From positions 124,001 through 188,000 of the forward strand of contig CAJHZI010000266.1 in the NCBI GenBank assembly GCA_905160935.1: a DNA stretch of 64,000 bases, written 5' to 3'. The notes beneath the pieces were generated by a model, which had not been told where the DNA came from, ran no database searches, and worked only from the letters and a program-made list of their open reading frames with translations. Origin of the DNA: Enchytraeus crypticus (taxonomy: Eukaryota; Annelida; Clitellata; Enchytraeida; Enchytraeidae). Below are positions 12,071-50,000 of the stretch, piece by piece (the first letter of the stretch is position 1; the number at the start of each line of letters is the position of its first letter). The position numbers were made by a program, and so were the translations under genes.

Positions 12071-12226
12071 TGAACCCTCGTGGGCTCGATTCCCAGCCGC
12101 ACTGATCTGAGAGTAAAACCTCGTACATTCACTGAACTGGATGGTTATACGGAAATGGTCTAGCAGTTTAAAAGTATGTACGTGGTATTAAAATTAATAG
12201 ATATCAACTTAATTAGTTGATCATAG
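12071..12226 (+). mobile_element. tRNA-derived SINE family C, 5'-truncated
   Basis: Begins inside the B-box region ('gtgggctcgattcccagcc') and follows the family body: 'gatctgagagtaaaa' then 'attcactgaactgg'. The A-box part is missing. Confidence 0.75.
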
Positions 12227-12654
12227 CCTGTAATTAAGGCTACAATTACTAATAGTTAACCATTGAGGGGAATGGAAGAAATATCGAAAACTATTTAAAT
12301 TAAACATGCATCAACCAAGAAAGGAAACTTTGCAGCACGTGCGGCATTTCATGTACATGTATGTAACTAATAACTATACGAACAAAAATAAATCACTGAG
12401 TTTTATAATGCGTGTTTTTATGTGTTACATTACAAGGCAAATGTCATAGACTTGTTCCTCTGACACATTCGAGACCATGGATCCTCGCATCCGATGGTAA
12501 TTTTAAGACAAACTATCTTACTCGTGACACGTAAATAGTAATTTATAATTTGAAGCAATTTCAAAATACGTAATTTTTGATTTTGCCAAGAAATGAATTG
12601 TAATTTGCAAATAAATTACATTTTTCCAATTGATTTGCAATTCAATTAGCCTAA

Positions 12655-12789
12655 TAATTATAACAACAATTAGAGTGCCACAGTAATTAATGACAACATC
12701 GAGCACTATTGAGTCAAAATCAAGCCGGTGAGCAAAAACGATTGTCAAAAACGGTGGAAATTAAAAAATCCAGAAAATCAGTCCAAAGT
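12655..12789 (-). mobile_element. LINE 3' tail fragment
   Basis: Diverged copy of the L2/CR1-like LINE 3' UTR, with 'gacaacatcgagcactattg' and 'caaaatcaagccgg'. It is older than the copy at 11729-11965. The rest of 12227-13007 holds nothing I can name. Confidence 0.75.
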
Positions 12790-13007
12790 TGCATGTAATT
12801 TGCCCACCTCTGGAAAATATGCCAATTTGCTTAACGGTTTATAAATGCAGTATTAAAAGTATTAAAAGTCGTTGTGAGTGATCAAATCTCTGTAGAGGGC
12901 AAAGATATGAAATATTCTTTATTCTATGATAGATGGTGCTGAACTTCGCTTGTATTATGCTCCTTTCTCAGTGAGAAAAAGAAGAAACACATCGCTCTTG
13001 TTTGAAG

Positions 13008-13029
13008 TTCTTCCTTCTTGTTTCCTTTT
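13008..13029 (+). promoter_or_regulatory. pyrimidine-rich 5'TOP-like tract of RPL7
   Basis: A C/T tract with one G lies 21-42 bases before the RPL7 start codon. Animal ribosomal-protein mRNAs usually begin in such a tract, which places them under growth-linked translational control. The transcription start itself is not known from this sequence. Confidence 0.45.
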
Positions 13030-13049
13030 GTTTTTGTAAGGTGTTTGCG

Positions 13050-16000
13050 ATGGAGAAAAGGTTAGAATTTGTAAATAAATCCAAAATAATCTATTAGAAT
13101 ACGATATGGATTGTAATCTTAAATTGTCAGATTAATTAAGATGGATTTTTTGTAGTTGTTTATGAGCATATTATCGCACTAATGCTCATAGAATCGCTGA
13201 AATTTAAGTTTTCAATTTAGCATCGGTTCAATGTTTTGATTGCTGTTTTGCTATCTTGAAACGTGTGGAATACTCATTTCTTTTAATATTTCAGTAAAAT
13301 CCTTTTATGGACCGTTTCCATTTAAATGGAGGCCCAGATTTTGTTCATTTTAGGTGTTTTAAAGTTGTACGAATCAAAGTAATGTAAGCTTAAGCAATTA
13401 TGACGAACTATTCGATTTAATGGCTTAGTGGTTCAGGTTAAAAACATAAACATTGAAGTAATGGAAGCCGCCAGAGTCCTTGTATAATTAGGCATCTTTC
13501 TGTTAAGATTGAACTATGAATAATAAAATTTTAAATTTCTCTTTTGAAGTTCAGAAGGATAAGAAAACATTGGAAGCATAAATAATATGGAGAAGGAAGA
13601 ACCAGACTAGTTGAATTTAAAGTAAAGATCAAGATTTACTTAGGAACGTACATTTACTTGCCTACTTAGGAAGATGCATCGCGATTGCAAAGATAATAAA
13701 TGCATAAATTAAAGAGAAAAGGAGATTGAAAATGAGCATCTCTTAGAGGCAATTAATAGTTGAAAGATAAGCAAGTGACATAAAATATTGAAATAATTCA
13801 TATTAGTTTGACAAGCCATGGACATATGTGGTGCAATGAATCGGCAATTGAGTATGTGATGATGGTTAAGTGATATGTGGTAGGAGGATGTCTCTGACAT
13901 TCTTTCTAATAGGAAATGGACACTAAACCTTTATTTTTATTACTATTATATGGGGCTGTTAGCTTTAGCTATTCCGGAACTAAGGACTATATCTACGTTT
14001 GTAACAAATGTGCATTTTTGCATAATTTATCTATGTATCTGCTATGTTACAGTGCAAAGTCGCCAGCAAAGAAAGCGCCAGCTAAGGCTGGTGCCGCTAA
14101 GGGAGCTTCGACTAAGAAGCCAACTGTCCCAGAGAGCATTGCTAAGAGGAAATCTCTTTATGCTATTCGCAAGAGGACTGCCTTGAAGCAGAAGCTGTTG
14201 GCTCAGAAGGTAGGATAATTCTTTCTTCCTATCAATATGAGATGGATTTATCGGTTCTTAAGATCTCTCTTTTACCTTATGAATTTTCTTAATTTTTACA
14301 AATAAATATTTTTCCAGTCTAATTTAATATTAAATAACATATTGGCTAGGCATGGCAAGGTCATGTCAGGCTACTTGACCATCCATTCAGCGCTACTGTG
14401 GCATCATACAGTGGTGCTTTATAAATATACTTTTGATTAATTGATTGTTAATTCTTCTGTCTTGTCCTGTTTAATTAAAGCATTAAACTCGTATGGAATA
14501 CATATATTAATCTAACCTGTGATATGCTTTAAGAAACATCTTTCTGACAAATTTATGCATTTGTGTGGTGTTTTAACTAAACTTTCACAGAATTTATATC
14601 TTGGAATGGAAGAAAATTAGAAAGGATGATAAACAAAAACTTTTGTTTAGTGTACGGTTTTCGTAATTTTTCTCCAATTTGTGTCAAATTAGTAGATTGC
14701 TAACAATGGTTGAACTATAGCTTTGACTTTTAGCTAAGTAATGTAGATAAATAAAGGAACGCCTTGTGGAACATTAGTAAGAGAGCTCACCTCTTGAAGG
14801 AGAGGTTGCCAGTTCAGAACTACATTGTGAAGTGGATTTTTCTCTTCTGAGGGACAAATAAAAATTTTATCCTGTACACCTGGTGATGATAGGAAGAAGG
14901 ATAGTCGACTTTAAAGTTTCAATTCCTAGTCCTCTCTGTGTCGACCCCTTCAAAACTGGGATATAACTGCAAGATAAAGGAAGTTGAAAATTCTAGATTA
15001 ATGATCACAAGCTCGCCACAGATTCAAAACTATGCAGAATTGTCTGTCGATACTCCTACACAAAAAGAAATGTTACTCTTTGTTAATAGTTTTGTGTACT
15101 TTTACACTGTCGTTACAAGAAACATTTTAAGTGTCATTTTCATTGTTACTTTTGACAGAAAAAGGCCGCCAAGCGTATTGAGATCTTCAAGCGCGCCGAG
15201 AAGTATGCCAAGGAATACCGCAGCAAGGAGCTCAACGACATCCGTCATGCTCGTCAGGCTCGCAAGAACGACAACTTCTATGTGCCGGATCAGCCCAAGC
15301 TCGCTTTTGTCATGCGTATCAGAGGGTTTGTATTCTTTACTATAAAGAGTTCTTCTAATGTTTAATTTCATTTGTATATTGATTATGATTTTATAATCTG
15401 TTAGATATTATTTAATTTGATACATTTAGATATATTTGCTAAAAATTTTACTGTTTATGTAATACTATCATATTGGGTGTGAGAAAATTGTGCATCATAA
15501 CGAACTGGGCATTTTCTATACATTTCTTGACTTCTTGTGTTTAACTTGGCCACATGCTACAGATTACAGAGAAACAATTTTCATATGGTGATTGTCTGGT
15601 GTAGTTTAATTTTAGCTTTTACTTTCCATGTTATTATTATTTTTAAGCCATAATTTCCTCCTAATTGATTTAAGTAAATTCTTTATTTGAATTGGATAAT
15701 TTTAAACACGTGGTGCTATTTGCATTCTTTATTACAAATATATGTCAAATGTTTCCGTGTTCATCACTGAACGATTTGAGCGCACTATGTTGTTACAGTA
15801 TCAATGGGCTTCACCCCAAGCCGCGCAAGGTTCTGCAGTTGTTCCGTCTGCGTCAAATCAACAACGGTGTATTTGTCAAGCTCAACAAGGCTACCATCAA
15901 CATGCTGAGACTGGCTGAGCCATACATCACCTGGGGGTAAATGCTTGACTTAATCTTTTGCTTCTAGCGGTAGAAAGAAATCAAAAACGGCTGCAGAATT

Positions 16001-18248
16001 TAATGATATAATATTAGTCAAGTGAATTCTGGATTTGAATCTTGGTGGTATGTTAATCATGATGGTCTTTAGTTTGCTTCGTTTTTAGTTTGCTAGGATT
16101 TAAATCAGTTTTCCGTTAGAACTCAATGGTCTCAACCATCCAGTAATTTGATTTAACTTTAATTTGCCTTTCTATGGGTTTTGCATTTATACGATTGTAT
16201 GACTAACTAGTATCTACTACATTTTTTTCATGAACAGCGAAACAAATTCATATATTTGAAAAGGTTTCCCCGTATCTTAATGTGTAATTGATTGTAGATG
16301 TGTTTTCTATAACAATTATCCATGCTTCCATAATCACTAACATAGCTCTGCATACGTAACGTAATTATCATAAATTAATCCCGAGATCTTCGGAGCAAAC
16401 ATTGAAAATGTCAAGATTAACTTAAAACCACTTGTAGTTTGTCTTAAAGATATGTGACTCTTTACACTCTGATAATAAGCCCACGCTTTATACACAGCAC
16501 TGATATGCTATTGCTATCATATAATGCTTCACTGTTTTGTTGTTTGTGCAGATATCCCAACCTGAAGTCTGTGAGAGAACTCGTCTACAAGAGAGGATTT
16601 GCGAAGGTTGAGGGTCGTCGTACTCCACTGACCAACAATGAGATCATCGAGCAGAAGCTTGGTTAGTATCTCGTGTTTATTGTCTTCTGTGATGATATAT
16701 TTTTATGATTATATATAGTAGTTCTCTGCATATTGTTTCTAATAGTGTAATGCTTATATGCTGGAATCGTAGAGAGTTGCTGTAAAAGAACTTGTCTAGC
16801 TACTGTAAATTGTTATGGTCTTTGTTTCTCTTCATTTTTTGGCTATTGAGTATTCAAATTTTACAAGATAATAATTTCTAAGATTTCATGCATGATAACT
16901 TAATGTGCTGCAGTTTCCTTGCTTAGTTTCTATTTTTGTAGTTATTACTATTTCCTCTGTCCTTTTCATGGTTTTCAGTATTCATAACCTTGTCATATCG
17001 CACTGAACGCAGGTGGCATGGGTTTAAGAATAAGATTCCGACACCCTGGAGATTTTTTTGCATTCAAAGTTGTCAACACTAGGTTAAAGTGGTCATCCTT
17101 CCATGTACTAACCAAATTGGACTTAGCTTAACTGCATTCGTTGACGCTCAGCTTTGCCAATTGCGCAAGATCAATAATAATAACACACATTATAGTGAAA
17201 TGATCAACTATGTTGATATCTATCACTTTTAATACAACATGTTATATACGCAATTTAGTCCATTTTCCGTGTAGCCAGTCCAGTGAATGTCCGAGATTTT
17301 ACTCTCAGATCAGCGAGGCTGGGAATCGAACCCACGAGAGTTCGATTCACCTCAGGGTCTGTCATTTAAAACTTCATGACGTTATCTGCACCCTTAACCA
17401 TTGCGCTATTGAGACATTATAGATCCCTACCCATTGAGACTACAAACTACTTTGTTAGAGGATTCTGTGATTTGTGTTGTGTTGCGTGTCATTGTAATGG
17501 TCCATTTATTAAATAATTTAAATAATCAAAATTTTAAATAGGTGCATTTCATGTGACCGATTCAGTTCAAAATTCTAATAGTTATTTACTATGCTTAATT
17601 CGAGGTTTATTGAGTTACCCTTACTAGAGGAGTTAACACTTGGATTATTTACTCAACTGCTTGCTTGTTCAAGAATATACTCATTTTCTTTACGAAGTTA
17701 GCTGATTGGTCGACCAACCCAATGAACATTGTTGTCATCGTTTAATCAATAGAATAATTAATTTTAAGTGGTGAATGTGAAATTAATTGCCGCTACGCAT
17801 TTGTATGCGTATGCCAAGTATATTCTTATTTGCAACAAGGTATACCTTTACGAGAGTCACAGGAGATAAATAAGACTCGCAAGATACCACTGGACACTTG
17901 CTGTGCTTGACTGATATTTTGATTTTGACCACAGTAAACAATCACATTAAATCGTCTACATTAATTTGTCTTTGAGTACTCTTTAATTAGATAAAATGCA
18001 AAATGACATAAATAATAGCCATTTAAATATTTATCGCAGGCAAGTACGGCATCATCTGCATGGAGGATTTAATTCACGAGATCTACACTGTTGGGCCAAA
18101 CTTCAAGCAGGCGAGTAACTTCTTGTGGTATTTCAAGCTGAACACGCCAAATGGTGGCTGGAGAAAGAAGAACAACCACTTCGTTGATGGTGGTGACTTC
18201 GGTTGTCGCGAGGACAAGATCAACAATCTTCTGAGGAGAATGGTCTAG
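13050..18248 (+). CDS. RPL7: 60S ribosomal protein L7 (uL30)
   Basis: Complete gene of 6 exons (13050-13060, 14053-14209, 15159-15325, 15799-15936, 16552-16661, 18040-18248) encoding 263 residues; the human protein has 248. The first exon carries only M-E-K and part of a Ser codon. The N-terminal 60 residues are Lys/Ala-rich. The L30-fold body is plain from '[17 protein letters not shown]', '[20 protein letters not shown]', then '[16 protein letters not shown]' and the C-terminal '[19 protein letters not shown]'. The protein sits in the large ribosomal subunit near 5S rRNA and helix 25. Codons are much more GC-rich than the introns, as expected for a highly expressed gene. I looked for C/D-box snoRNAs in the introns and found none I trust. 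Confidence 0.98.
13889..13950 (+). mobile_element. SINE-like repeat, family A
   Basis: 'gaaatggacactaaaccttt' and a T/A-rich tail in RPL7 intron 1, in sense orientation, ending about 100 bp before the exon 2 acceptor. Confidence 0.55.
17174..17416 (-). mobile_element. tRNA-derived SINE family C, near full length
   Basis: Read on the minus strand it starts 'tgtctcaatagcgcaatgg' (A box) and continues to the B box 'gggttcgattcccagcc', then a tRNA-unrelated body ending in TTATTATTATTG-type sequence. It lies in RPL7 intron 5. Confidence 0.88.
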
Positions 18249-18341
18249 GACGTTGATCCGGCTTTGACATTAATATTCAGCTTATACAAGTGTACGAGTT
18301 AGACAGTAAATGTTGAGTGTAAAGCTTAACTGTATATTATC

Positions 18342-18347
18342 AATAAA
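18342..18347 (+). promoter_or_regulatory. poly(A) signal AATAAA of RPL7
   Basis: Canonical hexamer 94 bases after the RPL7 stop codon; no competing signal closer to the stop. Confidence 0.8.
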
Positions 18348-19439
18348 GCGACACGTTGGGCTCGGAAAAGGGAGCCTTGAATTCGTTTTACTTTCTGATG
18401 GTGTATTAGAATCTGTTACAAATACAGCGTGTAAGCATGAGTGATCTTGTTGATCTTGATGAGTGATGGATGTTCTTAAACACATCCTGATAATTTTGTA
18501 CGGCAATAAATTGTAGCTGAATAGACTTAACATGGTTGAACCGGAAATATTTATCCATGCTCGGATTAAGGATGAGAGGGTTCCTGAGTGATGAAATTAA
18601 TTAATTATAAAATTAGATATAAATTATATCACCTTTCCAGCATGATGTTTCCCAGCTCCAGAATACTCTTGTCGTGCATAATCTCTTAGAAAACCTTTTA
18701 AATCACTTTAGTTTTGTCTTCCCTATGAGCATTTTATTATATAGACAGTTGTAGATTTATCTTGGGATTTCTCTGCAAAATGTTACAAGTGGCGAGTCTT
18801 TGTGACTTCCTTAACCAGTATAATTATGTTAAGTTAAAATGTACATGGTTGAATTGGGACAAGTGTGTAAACTTTTTAGCTGGTTATTTCACAAACTAGA
18901 TCATGCCAAAGCTATAGACATGTACTTGAAGAAGAAAATCCACATCTTCAAAATCAAATACGCTATTATAGGCATGTACAGTTAATGGAGCAGCACATCT
19001 ATATAGTGCATTTACAGGTAAATCAAAGTAGTGTGACATTAAGGTTTCTGATCATGCAGCGATGAGTGCTATCTTGATATGTAGTTACTGGAACAAATTG
19101 ATTGCATTATTAGATGAATATTAATTAATAAACACTTTTAAACGTTGCAAGTAAATCAAAGCTTAATTAAGAGAACTGTTCTCGACTTGAATATAGTAGT
19201 ACTGTACTAGTACATACTTAATTTGAACTGGATGTTTCACTCGTTTCAATTCCTTTCATCTGACGCGTTTCACTCAACACGATAGCTTACATGCAGTCCT
19301 TGAAGATCTAATCTGTGAATATGCTTCGTGGACTTCCGATATGCATAGTTTTTAGCATTCTTTATTCCTTTTCTCATTGGCTTGCTTTTGGACAAATCCT
19401 TTAGGTCAATGTCGTCGTGCACGTGGTAGTCTGCTAATT

Positions 19440-20420
19440 TGTTATTCAATCCGTCTTAGACTGATCAGCTGCTGTATGATACATCTGCTAAAATGAACGA
19501 GGTGTCACTTGCCCTCTCTACTAATGTAGTGCATAAGTTTCTTCTGTGAAGAGTCGTGGTGTTATTCTTGACCTACATCTCTACTGCATTTAAAAATAGC
19601 AAACATGCATTATGGTGAAATGATCAACTATGTTTATTTTTTTTGTTCAAGTTTGAAATCAAATGCTTCAACCGTTAGGCAATTTAGATCATTTTCCGTA
19701 TAACCGGTCCAGTGAATGTCAGAGATTTTACTCTCGGCTCAGCGCGGCCAGGAATAGAACCCACGAGGGTTCACCTCAGGATCTGTCATTTAAAACTTCA
19801 TGACGTTACCCCTACTCTATTAAGGCATTCTTCCTAGAACTTATCACCAAAGTGTCGCGGGCATATTACTTCCTCTTGCGAGATCTCGGTCGCATACGAT
19901 CATATATCTTGGTGATATCAACATATATTGTTGATCATTCACTATGATGCGTACGAGTTATTTCATTGTATTTACGATTACTGCTGCTCTCGTGTAGTCC
20001 GAGCCGCACTACTGCAGCTCCTTGTTTTTGAATTTTTCCTATTGCGAGGTTGACAGGTTGCAGTTCATTCAGAATTGTGTTGCATGTACAGTCTTTTGTG
20101 CCGACAACAACAATACGATTAGAGTGCTACTGTTGCCCACGACTACATCGAGCATTTTTGAACCATATCAAAATCAATGAGCAGCATGTGGGTGGTTAGG
20201 CTCCAATTTCGTTGCTCCAAATGCACTTATACGATCCAATTATCAAATCCTTGCACTGGCTCTAATTCAGGTAATGTACTATTTACTAAGCATTCTGTCA
20301 GTCCCTCAAATGGTCCTTAAATTTCAGTACTTGCCCATTGATCTGTAATTCTCTTCCACTTGGCTCATTCATCTTCATCTGATTGACTTTCTTTGTTTGT
20401 GTACAATTTCATATCCAGTT
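19440..20420 (+). mobile_element. old, decayed L2/CR1-like LINE copy
   Basis: Runs parallel to the LINE at 9.5-10.9 kb: 'tttcttctgtgaagagtcgt', 'gaggttgacaggttgcagtt', 'ccttgcactggctctaattc' and 'ctgtaattctcttccacttg' align in order with it. It is much more diverged and has no long open frame. It is interrupted by a family C SINE (19605-19827) and by a LINE 3' tail fragment around 20102-20190. Confidence 0.7.
19605..19827 (-). mobile_element. tRNA-derived SINE family C inside the old LINE
   Basis: 'aatagaacccacgagggttc' and 'gatctgtcatttaaaacttc' match family C on the minus strand. It splits the decayed LINE copy and so is younger than it. Confidence 0.8.
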
Positions 20421-21477
20421 AAAAGCTTTTTCTTCAACCACTCGTATCCGCTAAATGTTCATGAACTGAGATCAAAATGAAGAATCTTCATTCCGCTAAT
20501 ACCTTTCCTAGGATTTTGCTATTAAGAAGGTGGAAAGTTAATATTTTTAATGAAACAGGAAATAGAATTGCGAATATTTAGTAAATATTATGTTTTTAAG
20601 AGTAAAATTTTGAAATGTATTTATACACTTAAATGATTGTACTTAGGAATTTTATGAGTTAATTACGATGTTTCTTGTTTGTCATTGGATGATTTTAGTC
20701 TATGTAATATTTTTATTTTTATATTTATTGAAGATAATAAAGATTCGTAGATCACTAGACGCAACTAAAGCGTTGTTTACTAAAATGCACTAAAATTTAC
20801 CACGACCGCTCTCAGCTCGCAATACAATTAGCAAATAGTGCTTGATTATTTGTCGCTTACAGGGAAACTGAACTTTCTTCCTGATACCTACTGCCGAATC
20901 CTGGTTGTGTCGTAAATTAACACTTTAATGACTTTCAAAATTTTTTAAAGCCATTTAGCTTTCTATTCTTTTGAGTCGTCTTGCATATATTCTAGAATTC
21001 ATTTGCAGCAAGGATATATTTCCGGCTGTCGAATCTTGGTTTTCCAAAGCACAGTCTTTATGTTCCAAGCATTTAATTCTTTCTGATTACTGTCCATGCA
21101 ATTAATTACCGTGCTTGGTAATTAGAATAGCAGCTGTGATGTACCTTGTGAGACATTATGTGTAGTAAATGGAACTTGTTTTCGTATTCAGTTCAGTTTA
21201 TTAAATGACTTCTGAAAATTACTTAATCAAATGACTAAGTCTCAAGCTGCACTGATGGATCTGGTACAGTCATTTGGACTACTAAAACTTTATCTATAAA
21301 AACTAAAGTTGCAAATGGATTATATGTAGCAGAATATAAATAACCACATGCAGGGATAATATAATTTTAGTTTACTTCGGATATTTACTCTGAAAACTTT
21401 ATAAAGTTCTGAGTTCTGAAATATTTGAACACTGCTATCCTTCACCACTTGTAGTTTTTCTGTCATTGTGTTCCACC

Positions 21478-45710
<24,233 letters not shown>

Positions 45711-45827
45711 AAATTTTACAAGCTGACTGAATTGTTTATAGACTGTAAACTGAGGATTAATGTTTAGATTTGAATGAAGTTATAATAAGATAACAGATTA
45801 GATTGATTTGAATGAAGTTATAATAAG

Positions 45828-45833
45828 AATAAA
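45828..45833 (+). promoter_or_regulatory. poly(A) signal AATAAA of PRPF6
   Basis: Canonical hexamer 118 bases after the PRPF6 stop. Other AATAAA-like sites follow, so the end of the mRNA is not certain. Confidence 0.6.
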
Positions 45834-47058
45834 GTTTAGATAGATTTGGATTTGACTAAAGTTATAAACATATCATGTTTCAATTAACATAGAAATTAGT
45901 GCAAAAATTCAGAAAATTAGCAATTTAGATTATAGGTCGTTTAATATAAACATTAAGTACTGTGTATAGTATTATAAATCCAACGAAAATTACTTATTTG
46001 TTTAAATTGATAAATAATTTTTCATCTACATATTCTCAATAATTATAATTATTGAGTGAATAAACTGTAAATTATGACCTTGAGTTACTGAAATATAAAT
46101 ATGCACAAATAGTTTCATATTCAGTTTGATATGATTTAATAATTAAATTATCTTAAAGCCATTTCAATATGACACTACAATACTTGTCGAAAGATATATT
46201 CTGGCTGGAGCTAGTGGCGATGTTGTTAAGCTATTCGGCCTCTGATCAGTATGTGTGGGGTTCAAATCCTGGACACGCTCGTCACCGACTCCGCTTTCGA
46301 GTGAGAAAACTGATGTTACCATTAGCTGCAAGGGCAGATATGAGACGTATCTTTGACATGAATTATAGTTCAGTGATTGGGTTATTTAATGTTAAATAAT
46401 CTGATGGCAGGAAAGCAATATCACAACACGAATGCACAAATTGCACATCTTAACATTATATCATAACCGTTCGGGTATTTTTAGTAACTAGACGAGAAGA
46501 GTGACACATGTAAATGTTGTATGAATATCGTATACTAACCCAGGTATCCTAAAATTCATAGCACTATTTGGCAATAAGAGGTCATATAGACCGGTACTTG
46601 TTCATAATGTACATAAAATTTTGCTGCAGCAAAATTAACAATAACGTGATAATAAATTAATAAAAATTGAAGACGTGGTAGCTTTATCAACTTAGCCAAT
46701 GCGAATATTTGACATTGCCGATGTTTTATCTCATTTTCTCTACTACTCTTCAAATGGTAGGTCTAAGTGCATATTCATACTTGTGGTCTGCCATCAATTT
46801 CACCAATTAGAAATCCATTGATCAATAAAAGTTGTTGTCTTCTTAAAGGTTTTAATTCAACTTGAGCTATGAAAATAAGGTTTCTGAGATGGATTTTCAT
46901 TGTCTTCTTTAGTATTTGCTACATTTATCAGAGTATTTAAAATATACGAATCATACATATACATAAGATGAGGTAACACAGTCAAAACTCGATATAAGTG
47001 AACAATTTGTTTAGAAAGCAGTTACTACAGATAGAAAGATCTACATTTAGCCAGTGTA
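45834..47058. other. spacer between tail-to-tail PRPF6 and ECPAS
   Basis: Holds the 3' flanks of both genes and one family B SINE. No further gene seen. Confidence 0.55.
46207..46330 (+). mobile_element. tRNA-derived SINE family B, plus orientation
   Basis: 'ggagctagtggcgatgttg' (A-box side), 'ggggttcaaatcctggacac' (B box), 'tttcgagtgagaaaactgat' (body). Confidence 0.85.
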
Positions 47059-50000
47059 CTACACGGCTGCGGTAGAGAGCCAGGCGTTAAGCTTTGTGCA
47101 GATCTGCAGGGACTTGTCCTGCAGCTCAGCCTGACTGTCGCTCTGACTCGTGTTGCTCAGCGCTGTTACCAGAGGTCTCCAGGTGTCCAACGTCAACAGG
47201 GTCAGGCGCTCTGCAGCTAATATCAACAAATAGTCGTTTATTTATTTATTCCGTATAGTTACACACATGAGATACCGCATGTGTTACTTAGTTTCCTTTC
47301 TTAGTTAGAATAAAGACTAGGAATGATCTCTACTTTTTTGTCTTTCTTCTGACTGACTATTTAACTGAGAGAGAGAGAGAAAGAGAACAATGAATATACT
47401 TTTATTGTTCATATAGTTAAACACGTGAAATACCGCATGTGCTACATAGTTTCCTTTCTAAGTTGCTGCTTTTGTAGTTTTCGTTATTTCCTCCTTTTCC
47501 TCTACATGGTTATTAGTACTCGTTGCTTTTTATTTTGTAAATAGCTACAGTTGTTCAGATGTTTAGAGATGAAATAGAAGAAGAAATACAATGACAAAAA
47601 GTTAGAGGAAGACCGAAACAGGGTATGTTAGATAATTGGTATGTGAGGGGTTCAAATCCTGGGCTCGCCCATCGCTGACATCGCTTTCAGGTGAGGAACT
47701 GACGTTAACCTTAGCTTTACTTTAGCTTTAATTCGATAACATTCGTTTAAAGAGATCAAATGGATAGCATAAAATAGAATTAGTTATATACAATGGCCCT
47801 GCCGGTAGGCAGAGAGAAAGACAGTTTTCAGGTCATTGTTTTCTTATACTTTTCAGAATAATCTTATAAGTTTTCTTGCCAAATGTTTGTAGCGGAATCC
47901 ATATACGGGTTGTCTTGTTTCGTGTAAGAAAGGTACCAAATTCAACGAAAAATCATGATTGACAAATTAAGTTGAAATTTTCTAACGCTTAAGCAAGCTT
48001 AAATATCTAAACATTATCATGATTTCAACATTATGTTCCAATGTTACCACACAAAACTAGACTTAGTGCTCTCATTCGCGTAATGAAACTCTTATGAGAA
48101 CATATTTAATGAGAAACAATACTCGGTTGTTAATCACTTTATGCACCCTTAACCCTTTCCAACAAAAATACTATAAAAGATCTGCAATCTCAAAGAACTT
48201 AAAAACTTCGACGTGTCACAATACTAACATATATTAAAAATATATTTACAAAATCATAAAAAAGTAAAAAAAAAGTTTAAAAAAAGTAAAATTCAGAAAA
48301 ATCATACGTTTAAAAGAAAAAATTTAGATGATTCTCTTCCACACGTCAGATTTGTTAAGAAATTCAAGTAGATAATTACTAAATGGAAGAAATACAAAGA
48401 ACTGGACATATCGTAAGAAAGTTGTTGCTGGAGTAAAAAGGATAAACGGAAAAATGCAAGAAAGTGTGTTGCACATTCATAGAGAGTTAAACAGGAAAGC
48501 AGAGGATAGAATTGGTTAAAGAGTTTCATGTTTATGAAAGTAAGTTAAGAAAGAGAACCATGTCTATGTCATGGATCTGCCATTAGGTAGCATACTGAAA
48601 GAGAAAGAGATTTAACGTTAAAGGTGCAGTCAAAGCTTAATGAGATTTAGTAATAAACAATTACCTTCTAACTTGGACACAATGATCTGCAGAACACTCA
48701 AAGCTTCCGACCGCAAGCTGCTAGACTTCACGTTTCCTATGATTCGCATAAACAATATCGCTTAGAAAATAATAAATAAATAAAATTATACTTAACGATA
48801 CAATTGACAAGAAAAGCTCAAGCGGAATAAAGATTGGTTTAACACGAGTGACCACAGAGATGCAAGTGATGAGTCATGATAAACGTCGTAATGGACTAAG
48901 CTCATAAGATCGCCAGGTGTTCGACGGCGGATTAGTAGATTCGAGTTCAAATCCAGTGCTTGCTCGCTCGACGTAATGTTTCATACAGCAAAACTGATAT
49001 TATAGGAAGTTTTAGTTTTAATAACACATTTAAGTAACACAACTATTTAACACTCACCCAATGATGCACAGAACGCTGGAATTAGTTGAGACAAGAAAGA
49101 CGACAAAAATTTCTTATTCTCATCAATCGACTGTGCACTCTGCATTGCATGCATCCTGTGTTACATAATAAACAACAATATAGAGATTGAACACTCTGCA
49201 TTGCATGCATCCTGTGTTATGTAATAAACAACAATATAAAGATTGAACACTCTGTATTGCATGCATCCCGTGTTACGTAATAAACAACAATATAAAGATT
49301 GAACACTCTGCATTGCATGTATTCTGTGTTACATAATAAACAACAATATAAAGATTGAGTACTCTGCATTGCATGTATTCTCTGTTACATAAACAATAAT
49401 ATCAAGATTGAATATTCTGCATTGCAGGTGTCCAGTGAAAATATTGGTATTCAAATTGACACATACTCTTTGCATGTCTAATTGGTTTCACATTGAAACT
49501 TGCAATCTAAGCACCAGGTTATTTATTAAAGCTCGACGGTACATTAAGATCAGATAATTAATTATACCTTTTAAAATTGCCAGAAGCATAAATGCCACTA
49601 TACGAAAGCTGTTCAAATTTTTTAAGTAGCCTTAAACGATGAAATGCAGACTAATAAAAAATAAATAAAATGAAAAAAAACAAAATAAAAATATTTAAAT
49701 AAAGTTGACAGAATAGAATATTAAAAGCTAACTCAATTAAAGTAAATGTCTAAACTATGAGGGATAACGCAATGACCAATGAGCACTGCTAACTATGGTT
49801 CGATTGAGAAACGAAACAGTGTCCTTCTATTTATCAGGCAATCGCCCTAGCGATTCGGCCATTAAATGGAAACATTTGAGATAAAATAGTGAATATAGTG
49901 TACCTGTTTAGAATTCTCTTCAACGCTCTCAGTATCGCTACTTCAATCTTCCATGTATTTTTGCCCAAAGCATCACTCATCATTGAACCTGTCTCCTCGA

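Larger units (their letters stand above)
18349..21477. other. RPL7-PRPF6 spacer
   Basis: No host gene seen. The middle is occupied by a decayed LINE interrupted by a SINE (19440-20420). The last few hundred bases must contain the PRPF6 promoter and 5' UTR. Confidence 0.5.

Noticed and set aside
14774-14870. tRNA-like stretch in RPL7 intron 2
   Set aside because: Only weak box similarity; no cloverleaf.
14210-18039. snoRNA genes in RPL7 introns
   Set aside because: UGAUGA-like strings occur (for example near 14885 and 16687), but no CUGA box and terminal stem at suitable distance was found.
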